From Rhodococcus antarcticus (GTDB lineage: Bacteria > Actinomycetota > Actinomycetes > Mycobacteriales > Mycobacteriaceae): a DNA stretch of 64,000 nt. The notes beneath the pieces were generated by a model. The model did no database searches. It had not been told where the DNA came from and was given only the letters and a program-made list of their open reading frames with translations. The translations under genes and the position numbers were made by a program. The stretch is from NCBI RefSeq assembly GCF_026153295.1, contig NZ_CP110615.1:930001-994000 (forward strand), in the 5' to 3' direction. Below, piece by piece: positions 49,998-60,514 of this stretch (positions are counted from its first letter, which is position 1; every line of letters starts with the position of its first letter).

Positions 49998-50753
49998 ATG
50001 ATCCCCGCCGTTGACCTGGCCGCCGTGTTCGACGCCGTTCCCGATGCCTGCCTCGTCCTGGACGTGAACCTCGTGATGGTGACCGCCAACCAGGCCTACC
50101 TCGACATGACCGGCACCACCCGTGCCCAGGTACAGGGCCGCCGGATCCCGGAGGTGTTCCCCGTCAACCCCGAGGACGCGGCGGCGATGACGCGTCTGGA
50201 GTCGGCGTGCACCCGGGTCCTGCGCACCGGGCAGCCCCACCGCATGGGTGTCATCCGGTACGACCTGGTCACCGACGACCCGGCGGTGTTCGACACCCGC
50301 TTCTGGAACGTGACCATCGCCCCGGTCCCCGACGCCGACGGCACCGTCACCCACCTCGTTCACCGTGGCCGCAACGTCACCGACGTCCATCCCGTGCTGC
50401 TGCGCGTGCTGGCCACCTACTGCCGCGAGCTCGGCGCCGCCGACGACGCGGACCTCGCCGAGCTCCTGGAGGTCGACGCGGACACGGCGGCCACCGGTGA
50501 GCTGGTCGCAGCGCTCGTCGCGGAGGTCGAGCAGATGTGGGAGGCGATGGCCTCCCGCGCCACCATCGAGCAGGCCAAGGGCATGCTCATGAGCACCCTG
50601 GGTTGTGGTCCCGACACCGCCTTCGACACGCTCCGCAGGCAGTCCCAGGACACCAACGTCAAGCTCCGGACCGTCGCCGAGACCCTCGTGGGCAGCAACT
50701 CGGCAGCCCCGGTCCGCTCGGCGGTGGGGGTCGGCTCACCCTGGAGGTCTTGA
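49998..50753 (+). CDS. PAS-ANTAR regulator (putative RNA-binding antiterminator)
   Basis: A 251-residue cytosolic protein. Residues about 8-115 form a PAS domain (VFDAVPDACLVLDVNLVMVTANQAYLDMTG). A linker and coiled segment follow, and residues about 170-235 form an ANTAR domain (ASRATIEQAKGMLMSTLGCGPDTAFDTLRRQSQD...). ANTAR proteins bind paired hairpins in leader RNA and prevent termination. The PAS ligand is unknown. ATG 49998 is preceded by GGGAG. The target is not obvious nearby. Confidence 0.9.
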   Translation: MIPAVDLAAVFDAVPDACLVLDVNLVMVTANQAYLDMTGTTRAQVQGRRIPEVFPVNPEDAAAMTRLESACTRVLRTGQPHRMGVIRYDLVTDDPAVFDTRFWNVTIAPVPDADGTVTHLVHRGRNVTDVHPVLLRVLATYCRELGAADDADLAELLEVDADTAATGELVAALVAEVEQMWEAMASRATIEQAKGMLMSTLGCGPDTAFDTLRRQSQDTNVKLRTVAETLVGSNSAAPVRSAVGVGSPWRS

Positions 50754-51009
50754 CCCCCAGGGCGAGGAGGTCGTGGTCAACCGGGTCCGAAGCCGACGGG
50801 ACGATCTCGGCGAGATGCAGGGAGGTCGAGCGACCTGAAGGACCCACCAGCGCCCCCACCTCGGCGACGTCACCCACGGACGTGAGCACGAGCCCCGATC
50901 AACCACCAGCTGTCGTGACCCCGTGGAACACCGCCGCACGCCTGGCACGGCGTGGCTGCGCACCCTCGTCTGAGCTGGTCAGCACCGGCACGAACCACCG
51001 GGGTCGGGG

Positions 51010-51339
51010 ATGAGCGGGCACGACACCGATCCACTGCGAACACCGGACGGGCGGTACATCGTGGTCCGCGGCCGCCTGTGGCGGGCCCGCGACCCACGCC
51101 TGGGCGACGAGCGGGTGCACGAGCTCACGGCGGAGCTCATGAGCGCCCGCCGTGACAAGGGTGCTGCGAAGCGCGCAGGAGAGCCGGTCGACGAGGCGAG
51201 GAACCGCGTGGATGCGGCGAAGCACGCCCTGGGGGAGCGAGGTCCGGTGTGGTGGGAGGACGGGGAGCCCGACCTCACTCGGCACCTCGCGCGCACGACG
51301 TCGTACGCGGCGTGGTTCGCCGGACACGACCACCCTTGA
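51010..51339 (+). CDS. Conserved hypothetical protein
   Basis: A 109-residue soluble protein. It opens TPDGRYIVVRGRLWRARDP, has a charged helical middle (ELMSARRDKGAAKRAGEPVDEARNRVDAAKHALGERG) and ends PVWWEDGEPDLTRHLARTTSYAAWF. I recall this pattern from conserved actinobacterial and proteobacterial proteins of unknown function. ATG 51010 has GGGGTCGGGG just upstream. No role can be given. Confidence 0.75.
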   Translation: MSGHDTDPLRTPDGRYIVVRGRLWRARDPRLGDERVHELTAELMSARRDKGAAKRAGEPVDEARNRVDAAKHALGERGPVWWEDGEPDLTRHLARTTSYAAWFAGHDHP

Positions 51340-51487
51340 CCTGGTGCCCGGGCCGGACCTGGTGCAGCCTCGTCCGTGAAGCTCGCGCCCCTGGGTGCGG
51401 CGAGGCCCTGCGGAGTCCGCGGCGGCTGGTTGTCGTGGGTGGGGCATCGTTGCCCCTGATCCCCTCGTCTGGGCCACGACTCGACGA

Positions 51488-53533
<2,046 letters not shown>

Positions 53534-53534
53534 G

Positions 53535-53548
53535 GCAACGATCGTTGC
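53535..53548. promoter_or_regulatory. 14-bp perfect palindrome at the glgX start
   Basis: GCAACGATCGTTGC begins 2 nt upstream of the chosen glgX GTG. The AACG..CGTT half-sites resemble operators of LacI-family sugar regulators, which would suit a glycogen gene, but no regulator gene is adjacent. Confidence 0.45.
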
Positions 53549-53797
53549 GGGCGGAGGGCTGAGGCGCCCGACGAAGCAGGTCGCGACCACCTGCAGTCGT
53601 CACCAGCCCCGGCCAGCACTGAACGGTCCCGGCACGTCGGCGGTCGGGATCCGAGGTGGGTTCGGAGTCGTGCCACGAGCAGGATCCCGGCCGTGCCGAG
53701 AGCGGCGATCGGCAGGGGACGAGGGCTGGCTCGCGCCCTGCCAGTTGCGTCGGCCGGTGGGCCGGCGGGTGCTGGGGGTCTGGTCGCGGCGGACGGC

Positions 53798-53803
53798 TAG
53801 GTT
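53798..53803 (+). promoter_or_regulatory. Candidate -10 element of the dehalogenase gene
   Basis: TAGGTT ends 6 nt before ATG 53810 with no Shine-Dalgarno, consistent with a leaderless transcript. Confidence 0.4.
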
Positions 53804-53809
53804 CGTTGG

Positions 53810-54703
53810 ATGGCTGCGAACATTGACTCGGTGGATCCCTACGAGCGGCACCGGGTGGACGTGCTGGGCACGACGATGGCGTACGTGGACACGGGTGGAC
53901 AGGGTGGGGGGGAGCCCCCGTGCGTGTTCCTGCACGGCAACCCCACGTCGAGCTACCTGTGGCGCAACGTCATCGGTGTCGTTGCACCGCACGCCCGTTG
54001 CCTGGCCCCGGACCTGGTGGGCATGGGTGACAGTGGCGGGTCCTCGACGGGGTCCTACCGCTTCGTCGACCACGCCGAGCACCTCGATGCGTGGTTCGAC
54101 GCCGTGCTCCCGGAGGGGCCGGTGGTCCTGGTCATCCACGACTGGGGTTCCGCGCTGGGCTTCCACTGGGCGCACCGCCACCCCGACCGGGTGGTGGGGA
54201 TCGTGTTCACCGAGGCCATCGTGACCCCGGTGAGCTGGGATGACTGGCCGACCGCGGCGACGGGCATCTTCCGGGCGATGCGGTCGGAGGTGGGGGAGCG
54301 GCTGGTGCTGGAGGACAACGTGTTCGTGGAGCGCATCCTGCCCGCCAGCGTGTTGCGCGAGCTCGGGGAGGCCGAGATGGCCGTGTACCGCCGCCGCTTC
54401 ACCGAGGCCGGTGAGTCCCGTCGACCAACGCTGTCCTGGCCGCGGGAGATCCCCATCGAGGGCACCCCCGCCGACGTGCACGACATCGTGGCGGCCTACG
54501 CCCAGTGGCTGGGGACCCACCCCGGGCTGCCCAAGACGTTCGTCAACGCCGACCCCGGGTCGATCCTGGTCGGGCGCCAGCGCGAGGTCGCCCGGTCCTG
54601 GCCCGACCTGGTCGAGGTGACCGTGCCCGGTAGCCACTTCGTCCAGGAGGACTCCCCGACCGAGATCGGCGAGGCGGTGCTGGGGTTGCTGCGCCGGTTG
54701 TGA
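53810..54703 (+). CDS. Haloalkane dehalogenase (HLD-II, DhaA/LinB-like)
   Basis: Hydrolytic cleavage of carbon-halogen bonds in haloalkanes. The 297-residue alpha/beta hydrolase has all residues of subfamily II: HGN44PTSSYLWRN with the halide-binding Asn, nucleophile D111 and halide-binding W112 in VIHDWGSALGFHW. The acid E135 is in the post-strand-6 position (IVFTEAIV), and catalytic H276 is in GSHFVQED. PREIPIEGTPADVHDIV matches the DhaA lid-adjacent region. Length is normal. No haloalcohol or haloacid genes are adjacent, so its physiological substrate is unclear. Confidence 0.93.
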   Translation: MAANIDSVDPYERHRVDVLGTTMAYVDTGGQGGGEPPCVFLHGNPTSSYLWRNVIGVVAPHARCLAPDLVGMGDSGGSSTGSYRFVDHAEHLDAWFDAVLPEGPVVLVIHDWGSALGFHWAHRHPDRVVGIVFTEAIVTPVSWDDWPTAATGIFRAMRSEVGERLVLEDNVFVERILPASVLRELGEAEMAVYRRRFTEAGESRRPTLSWPREIPIEGTPADVHDIVAAYAQWLGTHPGLPKTFVNADPGSILVGRQREVARSWPDLVEVTVPGSHFVQEDSPTEIGEAVLGLLRRL

Positions 54704-54799
54704 GGCGGCACCCGTCCCGCGGGTGCAGCCCACACCGGCGCCGTCGGTGGCCCTGACGAGGGGGTTCCCGGCCGCTGGACCCGCTGTGGTGCGGGGGTG

Positions 54800-56077
54800 T
54801 CAGGTACCGGGTGGGGTGTTGGGGCGAGGGGTGGATGGCGTGGCTGGGTGGCGCCGGCCCTGCACGGTGACCACGAGCGTGGTGAGCGCGGCGGCGAGGG
54901 CGAGCAGCAGCAGCCCGGCGGGGTAGCCCAGGTGCGGTCCGGTGAGGGCAAGCAGGTAGGGCAGGGCCAGTCCGGAGTAGGCGAGGGAGTAGAAGATGGC
55001 CACGAGGCCGCCGAGCTCGTGGGCGGGTGCGAGGTGTTCGACCTCCCGCAGGCCGCAGATGATGGCCATGCCGTAGCCAGCACCGAGCAGGACGGCGGCG
55101 CCGGTCGCTGCACCCACGCTGGGAGAGGCGGTCGCGGCAGCGGCGGCGAGGCAGCCGGCAGTGATCACGGCCAGGGCAACGGCGGAGGCGTCGGCGGTCC
55201 CACGTGTCACCGCGGCGTTCTGCAGCCGGTGCGCGAGGGGTTGCGCGGCGATGCCGGCTGCCAGTGCGACGGCGGCGAGGACGCCGGGGAACGCCACTGT
55301 CAGGCCCGCGACGGGACCGGTGGCGTGGGCGGGCAGCGTGGTGAACACCAGGGTGACGCTGCCGAAGACCCAGGGACCCAGCGGGACCACGACCCTGGTG
55401 AAGCGGCGGGTCCGTGCCGAGCTCGCGAGCAGGCGGCGCTGTGGGGTCAGGTCCCGGTCGCTGCCGGCGCGGGTCGTGACGGTCTCGGGGGCCCGGGGCA
55501 GCAGCGCCAGCGCGGCCGCGGCGAGCAGCAGGTGGATCAGGTACGGCACCAGCTGCGGGCCGGGTGCCCACTGGGCGAGCAGCCCGCCGACGAGGGGGCC
55601 CGCGGCGAACCCTGCGGTGAGCGCGAGGGCCCCCCGGCGGGCCCCGGCACCGGGTGCGGCACCGATGGAGAGCTCCTTGACCCAGGCGGTGCCGACGGAG
55701 AACGCCCCGCCGGAGACCACACCGGTGAGCAGCCGGCCGGCGTAGAGCCCCGTCGGTCCCCACTGGCCGGTGATGAGCACCCCCGTCGCCAGCAGGGACA
55801 GGGCCGCGAAGGCGAGCATCAGGGGTCGTCGGCCGTAGCGGTCGCTGGCCGGGCCGGCGAGCAACAACCCCGGGATGAGCCCCAGTGCGTAGACACCGAA
55901 GATCGCCGTCGCCTGCGCGTCGGACAGTCCCAAGGTCCGCCGGTACACCGCGAGCAGCGGGACGAACTGGTTGGCCCCGTACCCCACCGTGAACATCACC
56001 AGCGCCGGCCACCACCACGGGGCTACCCCCTGTCGGCTGCGGGCGTGGACCGTGGCCCCCGTGACCGTGTCGCTCAC
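54800..56077 (-). CDS. MFS drug/metabolite exporter
   Basis: A 425-residue transporter with about 12 hydrophobic segments. The MFS loop motif GPASDRYGRRPLML lies between helices 2 and 3, and GRLLTGVVSGGAFSVGTAWVKEL resembles the motif C region of exporters. The Pro/Thr-rich tail (HPATPSTPRPNTPPGT) is cytoplasmic. GTG 56077 has GAGGAGAGG upstream on this strand. It follows a TetR gene by 101 nt on the same strand, so it is probably repressed by that protein. The substrate is unknown. Confidence 0.9.
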   Translation of the reverse strand: MSDTVTGATVHARSRQGVAPWWWPALVMFTVGYGANQFVPLLAVYRRTLGLSDAQATAIFGVYALGLIPGLLLAGPASDRYGRRPLMLAFAALSLLATGVLITGQWGPTGLYAGRLLTGVVSGGAFSVGTAWVKELSIGAAPGAGARRGALALTAGFAAGPLVGGLLAQWAPGPQLVPYLIHLLLAAAALALLPRAPETVTTRAGSDRDLTPQRRLLASSARTRRFTRVVVPLGPWVFGSVTLVFTTLPAHATGPVAGLTVAFPGVLAAVALAAGIAAQPLAHRLQNAAVTRGTADASAVALAVITAGCLAAAAATASPSVGAATGAAVLLGAGYGMAIICGLREVEHLAPAHELGGLVAIFYSLAYSGLALPYLLALTGPHLGYPAGLLLLALAAALTTLVVTVQGRRHPATPSTPRPNTPPGT

Positions 56078-56178
56078 GTGATCCCTCTCCTCCTCGTGTG
56101 CTGGTTCAGCCTGGCTGGCGCCGGCACGACGGAGCGCCGAGGTGGACGGACGTTCGCAGGCCGGGCGGCGGTGGGGTG

Positions 56179-56823
56179 TCAGCCGTCCACGCCGGCGGGG
56201 GTACGGGTGGCGGCGAGGGGCACCGTTCGGGCCTCGACGGAGTCCAGGGCCAGGTCCAGGGCTGTCCGCAGCGGGGCCACCGAGCCGGTGGCCTGGGCGA
56301 GGAGCAAGCCACCCTGCACCGCCGCGAGCAGCCCGAGGGCCAAGGCCTGCGGGTCTGCACCGGGGCCGAGCGCGCCGTCCCCGCGCATGGTCTCCAGTCC
56401 CGTGGCCAGGCGGCCCTGCCACCGGGCGAACCCGGCCGTCAGGGCCGCCCGGGCGGCCGGGTCGCTGTCGGTCAGCTCGCTGGCCAACCGGCCGAGAGGG
56501 CAACCACGGGCGTCCTGCTCGTTCAGGGCGATGAGCCGGTCGCGCCAGCGCCGCAGACCCGCCATCGAGGTCGCGCCCCCGAGCTCGGGCTGCTGCGCGG
56601 TGAGCACCTGATCCACCTGCAGCTCGATCACCGCCCGCACCAACGCCGACTTGTCGGTGAAGTAGTGGTAGAGCTGCGACTTGCTCGTGGCCGTCACCGC
56701 ACGCACGTCGTCCAGGCTGGTCCCGGCCACCCCGCGCTCGTGGATCAGGGTCGCCGCCGCCGCCACGATCCGATCCCGCGTCGCACGCCCCCGGTCGGTC
56801 AGCACGGTCGCAGCAGCGGGCAT
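56179..56823 (-). CDS. TetR/AcrR family transcriptional regulator
   Basis: A 214-residue repressor with an N-terminal HTH: DRIVAAAATLIHERGVAGTSLDDVRAVTATSKSQLYHYFTDKSALVRAVIE (about 15-65). A ligand domain follows, of the type with ARGCPLGRLASELTDSDP and a C-terminal LLLAQATGSVAPLR helix. It is upstream of the MFS gene on the same strand and divergent from a redoxin. ATG 56823 gives the family N-terminus. A TACGAT hexamer lies 7 nt upstream on its strand. Two operator-like palindromes lie between the divergent genes. Confidence 0.92.
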   Translation of the reverse strand: MPAAATVLTDRGRATRDRIVAAAATLIHERGVAGTSLDDVRAVTATSKSQLYHYFTDKSALVRAVIELQVDQVLTAQQPELGGATSMAGLRRWRDRLIALNEQDARGCPLGRLASELTDSDPAARAALTAGFARWQGRLATGLETMRGDGALGPGADPQALALGLLAAVQGGLLLAQATGSVAPLRTALDLALDSVEARTVPLAATRTPAGVDG

Positions 56824-56830
56824 GTCTCCT

Positions 56831-56893
56831 ATCGTACGGGGCGGTGGACTTGACAGTCCACACCTGGCGGGCGACTCTGGACTCATCGGTCCA
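56831..56893. promoter_or_regulatory. Divergent promoter with two related operator-like palindromes
   Basis: GTGGACT-TGAC-AGTCCAC (56844-56861) and TGGAC-TCATCG-GTCCA (56878-56893) share the GGAC/GTCC half-site. The first overlaps a plus-strand TTGACA (56850-56855), which is 17 nt from a weak GACTCT. On the minus strand TACGAT (56831-56836) is 7 nt before the tetR ATG. The regulator would thus control itself and the redoxin gene. Confidence 0.6.
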
Positions 56894-56924
56894 CTGTTTG
56901 TCGCCCCCTCACGTCAGGAGAGTC

Positions 56925-57386
56925 GTGCCTCGCCTCGAGAACGGCCAGAGCTTCCCGTCCCTGCAGGTGCCGCAGGTCGGCGGTACGACGTTGTCACTGC
57001 CGGAAGGGCTGGCCGGGTCGTTCGGTGTCGTCCTGGTCTACCGGGGGGCGTGGTGCCCGTACTGCAACGCGCAGCTGTCGGCCTTCCAGCGGGCGAGCGC
57101 GAGCCTGGAGGCGGCCGGGGTGAAGGTCGTGGCCCTGTCCGTCGACGACGAGCAGACCTCGGCGGCCCTGGTGGACAAGCTGCGCCTGTCCTTCCCCGTC
57201 GGGCACAGCGCGGACGCCGACCAGGTCGCGGCCGAGCACGGCTGCTACGTCAACGACGAGCCGCACTACCTGCAGTCCACGGGTTTCGTGCTGGCTCCCG
57301 ACGGCACCGTGGTCACCGGCGCCATCGGACGGCTCACACCGGAGGACGTCGTCGGGCTCGTCACCTACCTCGAGGACCACGCCTGA
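56925..57386 (+). CDS. Peroxiredoxin-like (AhpC/TSA-redoxin) protein
   Basis: A 153-residue thioredoxin-fold protein. The active site is VYRGAWCPYCNAQLSAF, a C-x2-C motif in the peroxiredoxin position. VVALSVDDEQTSAALVDKLRLSFPVGHSAD follows, and the late strand is STGFVLAPDGTVV. It probably reduces peroxides or acts as a thiol oxidoreductase. GTG 56925 has CAGGAG 4-9 nt upstream; the frame is open 27 codons further upstream, across the operator, which is not coding. An SDR gene follows 86 nt later. Confidence 0.88.
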   Translation: MPRLENGQSFPSLQVPQVGGTTLSLPEGLAGSFGVVLVYRGAWCPYCNAQLSAFQRASASLEAAGVKVVALSVDDEQTSAALVDKLRLSFPVGHSADADQVAAEHGCYVNDEPHYLQSTGFVLAPDGTVVTGAIGRLTPEDVVGLVTYLEDHA

Positions 57387-57472
57387 CCGCAGGTAGGACC
57401 ACCCGGTCCGGCCACCGTCCACCCTTGCCCGCAACCGTCTGACCCTCTCACCGTCTCCTTGGAGGAGAACCC

Positions 57473-58279
57473 ATGGATCTGCACGACCGCTCGATCCTGC
57501 TCACCGGCGCCGGCAGCGGCATCGGCCGCGCGCTCGCGCTGCAGCTCGCCGAGCACGCACCTCGGCTGACCCTGGTCGGTCGACGGACCGAGCCGCTGGA
57601 GGAGGTCGCCGCGGTGGTGCGTGAGCGTGGTGGTCAGGCCCTGGTGGTGCAGGCCGACCTGACCGCTCCCGGTGCCCCCTCCGTCGTCGTCGCGGCCGCA
57701 CAGGAGCGCTTCGGTGGGATCGACGTCCTGGTCAACAACGCCGGCAACGTCCGCGCCGGTCGGCTGGAGGCCGTGGAGGAGTCGGAGGTGCTCGCCCAGG
57801 TCGCTCTGAACCTGAGCGCCCCGATCCTGTTGACCCGGGCCGCCCTGCCCGCGCTGCGCGCCTCGGGTGAGGGGCTCGTCGTCAACATCTCCTCGGGCAT
57901 CGCCCTGATCGGCATGCCGTTCTACACCACTTACGCCGCGACGAAGGCGGGCATCGCGCACTTCGGGGAGGCGCTGCGCCGTGAGCTGTTCGGCGAAGGC
58001 ATCCACGTGGTCACCGTCTTCCCCGGCGCGACCAGCACCCCCATGATGGAGACCTCGAAGGCCGGGACGGAGCACGGCTTCGACTACGAGAGCCCCGAGA
58101 ACGTTGCAGCCGCCACCCTCGCCGGCATCACCGACGGCAGCCTCACCGTGGTCCGCGGCGGCGAGACACGCACCCAGATGATCGCCCTCAACCGCACCGA
58201 CCCCGGCGCCGTCGACGAGCTGCTCAACGGCCGCAAGGCCGAGCTCGAGCAGGCCGTGGCCGGCCACTCCAGCCTGTAG
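57473..58279 (+). CDS. Short-chain dehydrogenase/reductase
   Basis: A 268-residue classical SDR. The NAD(P) loop is TGAGSGIGRAL at 11-21, followed by VNNAG, the catalytic Ser in VVNISSGIALIG, and Y-x3-K in YTTYAATKAG. R38-R39 after beta2 (VGRRTE) favour NADP. FPGATSTPMME resembles acyl-chain or alcohol SDRs, but the substrate is not predictable. ATG 57473 has TTGGAGGAG upstream. It may form a unit with the preceding redoxin. Confidence 0.92.
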   Translation: MDLHDRSILLTGAGSGIGRALALQLAEHAPRLTLVGRRTEPLEEVAAVVRERGGQALVVQADLTAPGAPSVVVAAAQERFGGIDVLVNNAGNVRAGRLEAVEESEVLAQVALNLSAPILLTRAALPALRASGEGLVVNISSGIALIGMPFYTTYAATKAGIAHFGEALRRELFGEGIHVVTVFPGATSTPMMETSKAGTEHGFDYESPENVAAATLAGITDGSLTVVRGGETRTQMIALNRTDPGAVDELLNGRKAELEQAVAGHSSL

Positions 58280-58529
58280 CGGGCCCCGCCCGGCCCCTGC
58301 TGGGGGTGCAGGCATGACGGTGACCGGCATGCGAAGCCACCGGCAGCTCATCGTGGTCGTGGTACCCGCCCAGGAGCTCGACGACCTGGTCCGCAAGGAC
58401 GCCTTCACACTGGCGAGTGCCCGAACGACACGGTCCACGACGGTCACTCGCCACTCGCTCTGCGGCCTGCTCGCGCCCTCGTCGTCAAACAGGGACGGAT
58501 GGTTGGCGCCGGCGCCGCGAGGAAGCTCA

Positions 58530-59055
58530 CTCGTCGGCCAGCGAACCAGTGTGTCGCCAAACGATGCTCTCAGCGCCACGGGGTGCTTCCGGTCGTGGAC
58601 CGACACCGCGTCGGGGTCGTGGACCACCAGCCCGAGCTCGGGGCGGTGATGGACGCGTTGCGTCCGGGGGACACCTTGGTGGTGTGGCGGCTGGACCGCC
58701 TGGGTCGGTCCTTGCCACACCTGATCGAGACCGTCCGCGGGCTCGCGGAGCGGGGGATCGGGTTCCGGTCGTTGCAGGAGGCGATCGACACCACCACCCC
58801 GGGGGGCCGGTTGGTCTTCCACATCTTCGGGTCCCTCGCAGAGTTCCAGCGGGACTTGATCAGGGAACGCACCATGGCCGGGCAGGCCTCGGCCCGCCGC
58901 CGTGGCCGGGTGGGGGGCCGGCCGTCGGTGCTGACCGTGGCGAGGACGAAGCAGGCCGCCCGCATGGTGACGGTGGGGACCCCGCTGACGGAGGTCGCCG
59001 ACGTGCTCGGGGTCAGCCGCACCACTCTGGATCGACACCTGGCTGGTGACCGCCG
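58530..59055 (+). pseudogene. Decayed serine recombinase (resolvase/invertase family)
   Basis: The frame from about 58530 reads LVG..RTSVSPND..ALSATGCFRSWTDTASG, a damaged version of the usual LVGYARVST...DAL.AAGC...WTDTASG catalytic start. A single-base shift near 58628 then moves to the frame PELGAVMDALRPGDTLVVWRLDRLGRSL...TPGGRLVFHIFGSLAEFQRDLIRERT. This ends in the HTH PLTEVADVLGVSRTTLDRHL. The N-terminal domain is frameshifted and shortened, so it is not functional. No intact transposon ends are seen. It marks past insertion in this accessory region. Confidence 0.75.
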
Positions 59056-59118
59056 GCTGGGCTACTGCACCCGAGCTCGTCCGTCCTACGCACTGATCCC
59101 GGGGTTCGACCGCGCCTG

Positions 59119-59173
59119 GGCCTTGACCTCTCCGTCGACCGTGCTGGGGCTGGTCGACGGAGAGGCCAAGGCC
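59119..59173. terminator. 22-bp inverted repeat between the recombinase remnant and the ScyD-like gene
   Basis: Arms 59119-59140 and 59152-59173 pair with one mismatch around an 11-nt loop; the inner 14 bp (CCTCTCCGTCGACC) are perfect. It lies 15 nt past the stop of the minus-strand gene and would work as a bidirectional terminator, or be an old element end. Confidence 0.65.
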
Positions 59174-59187
59174 GAGGGTGGGCTAGG

Positions 59188-60351
59188 TCAGCTGGTGACC
59201 TTGACGATGGCGCCGACCCCCGCTTCTGTGTTCGCGGAGTTCACGCTCACGTACATGGACCCGTCGGGGCCCTGGGCGATGCCGCCGGGGAGGGGGAGGT
59301 CTTCGGCCCCGATCCGGGTCAGGGTTGCCGGGCTGGAGAACGGGATCGTGACGATGTCACCCGGCGCTCCTTGGGTCGGCTGGAACATTTCGGTGGCCCA
59401 GAAGTTCCCGGCGCGATCGAACGTGCAGGAGGTGACCGTGGTCAGACCCGTGGCCCACACGGTCGGGATTGTGGAGAAGTTCGCGTTGGGGTCGACCCGC
59501 CACACCGCGGACCGGTTGGGACCGCCGGGCACGAACAGGTTGTAGACCAGGTCGAGGGTTCCGACGTAGAGCATGCCGTCAGGCCCTTGGGAGATGCAGG
59601 TGGGTGTGGAGTCACTTACCGGGTCGTTGGGGATGTAGGCGATGATGCGGTTGCTGCCGTCCTTGGCGATCTCGCTGATCGTGTTGGCGCCGGCGTCCGC
59701 CACGAACGTGCGGATCGCGTCCGTGGCCGGGTCCTTGGTGACCAGGACCCCGTAGGGGTTGGAGTCGGGAAAGTCCGCCGTTTGCAGTGACTTGTGGTCG
59801 GCGGTCCACTGGTACTGCTGGTCTCCGACGTCGCTGATGCTGGTCGCGGTGCCGGTGGCTCCGTCGAGGCGGTACAGCCGCCCGGCCTGCGTCGCGTCAG
59901 GGAGCCCGGCCGCGGCGAGCCCGGTGGTCGACTCGCTCATGATCATCTTGACCTGGCAGCCGTTGCGCTGACCGGCGCTGTGCTTCATGCAGCCCGAGCC
60001 GATGGCGCTGATGCCTTCCGGGCCGAGCACCTCGGGGCCATGCTCGGTGTCGTACACGCTGGAGAAGGGGGTGGACCACGCCGGGGTGAAGGTGGACCCG
60101 CGGTACTTGGTGACCTTGCCGGTCGAGGAGAGATGGAAGCCGAGGGCGTCCGAGAGGTATTGGCCCGACTCGGCTACGTAGAGACTGCCTTGGCCGTCGA
60201 AGGCGACGCCCCGTGGAGCGTTCAGGCCGGTGATGACGGGGGTGAAGCTGACCCCGGGCGAGCCGGCGGCGCTGGGTGTTACCACCGCGAAGGTGGCAAC
60301 CGCGCTAGCGCCGACGACAACAGCGACGCGTCTGATGAATGTCCTTTTCAT
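59188..60351 (-). CDS. Secreted ScyD/ScyE-like beta-propeller protein
   Basis: A 387-residue protein with a Sec-type signal (MKRTFIRRVAVVVGASAVATFAVVTPSAAG). Repeated propeller blades follow: GLNAPRGVAFDGQGSLYVAESG, SNPYGVLVTKDPATDAIRTFVADAGANTISEIAKDG, TCISQGPDGMLYVGTLDL, SCTFDRAGNFWATEMF and GGIAQGPDGSMYVSVNSAN. This is the pattern of the ScyD/ScyE family. Its role outside scytonemin clusters is unknown; an extracellular binding or lactonase-like function is possible. ATG 60351 gives the signal peptide and has GGAG upstream. Confidence 0.85.
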   Translation of the reverse strand: MKRTFIRRVAVVVGASAVATFAVVTPSAAGSPGVSFTPVITGLNAPRGVAFDGQGSLYVAESGQYLSDALGFHLSSTGKVTKYRGSTFTPAWSTPFSSVYDTEHGPEVLGPEGISAIGSGCMKHSAGQRNGCQVKMIMSESTTGLAAAGLPDATQAGRLYRLDGATGTATSISDVGDQQYQWTADHKSLQTADFPDSNPYGVLVTKDPATDAIRTFVADAGANTISEIAKDGSNRIIAYIPNDPVSDSTPTCISQGPDGMLYVGTLDLVYNLFVPGGPNRSAVWRVDPNANFSTIPTVWATGLTTVTSCTFDRAGNFWATEMFQPTQGAPGDIVTIPFSSPATLTRIGAEDLPLPGGIAQGPDGSMYVSVNSANTEAGVGAIVKVTS

Positions 60352-60514
60352 GCGAGAACTCCAGTCCAAGGGTGGTACGTGGACGACCTGCTCAACTTCG
60401 GTGTCCCCCGTGCCGACAGCCGAGTCACTCCCGACGCCGGCGTTCGTGTTGCTGGTGGGTACGTGGGTCACGCCCGTCAGGCCGTGAGCCCGTCGGGGCG
60501 TGGTGTCGTCCGGG

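Noticed and set aside
50659-50889. Minus-strand frame with GALVGPSGRSTSLHL, recalling an ABC ATPase P-loop
   Set aside because: The GKST core is missing, there is no Walker B or signature, and it overlaps the PAS-ANTAR gene; likely coincidence.
56844-56924. Upstream extension of the redoxin gene (27 codons)
   Set aside because: It would run through the promoter and operator palindromes; GTG 56925 has a good ribosome binding site and normal family start.
59056-59545. Continuation of the recombinase frame to 59545
   Set aside because: After the HTH the frame runs through a hairpin and antisense to the propeller gene; the sequence is not recombinase-like.
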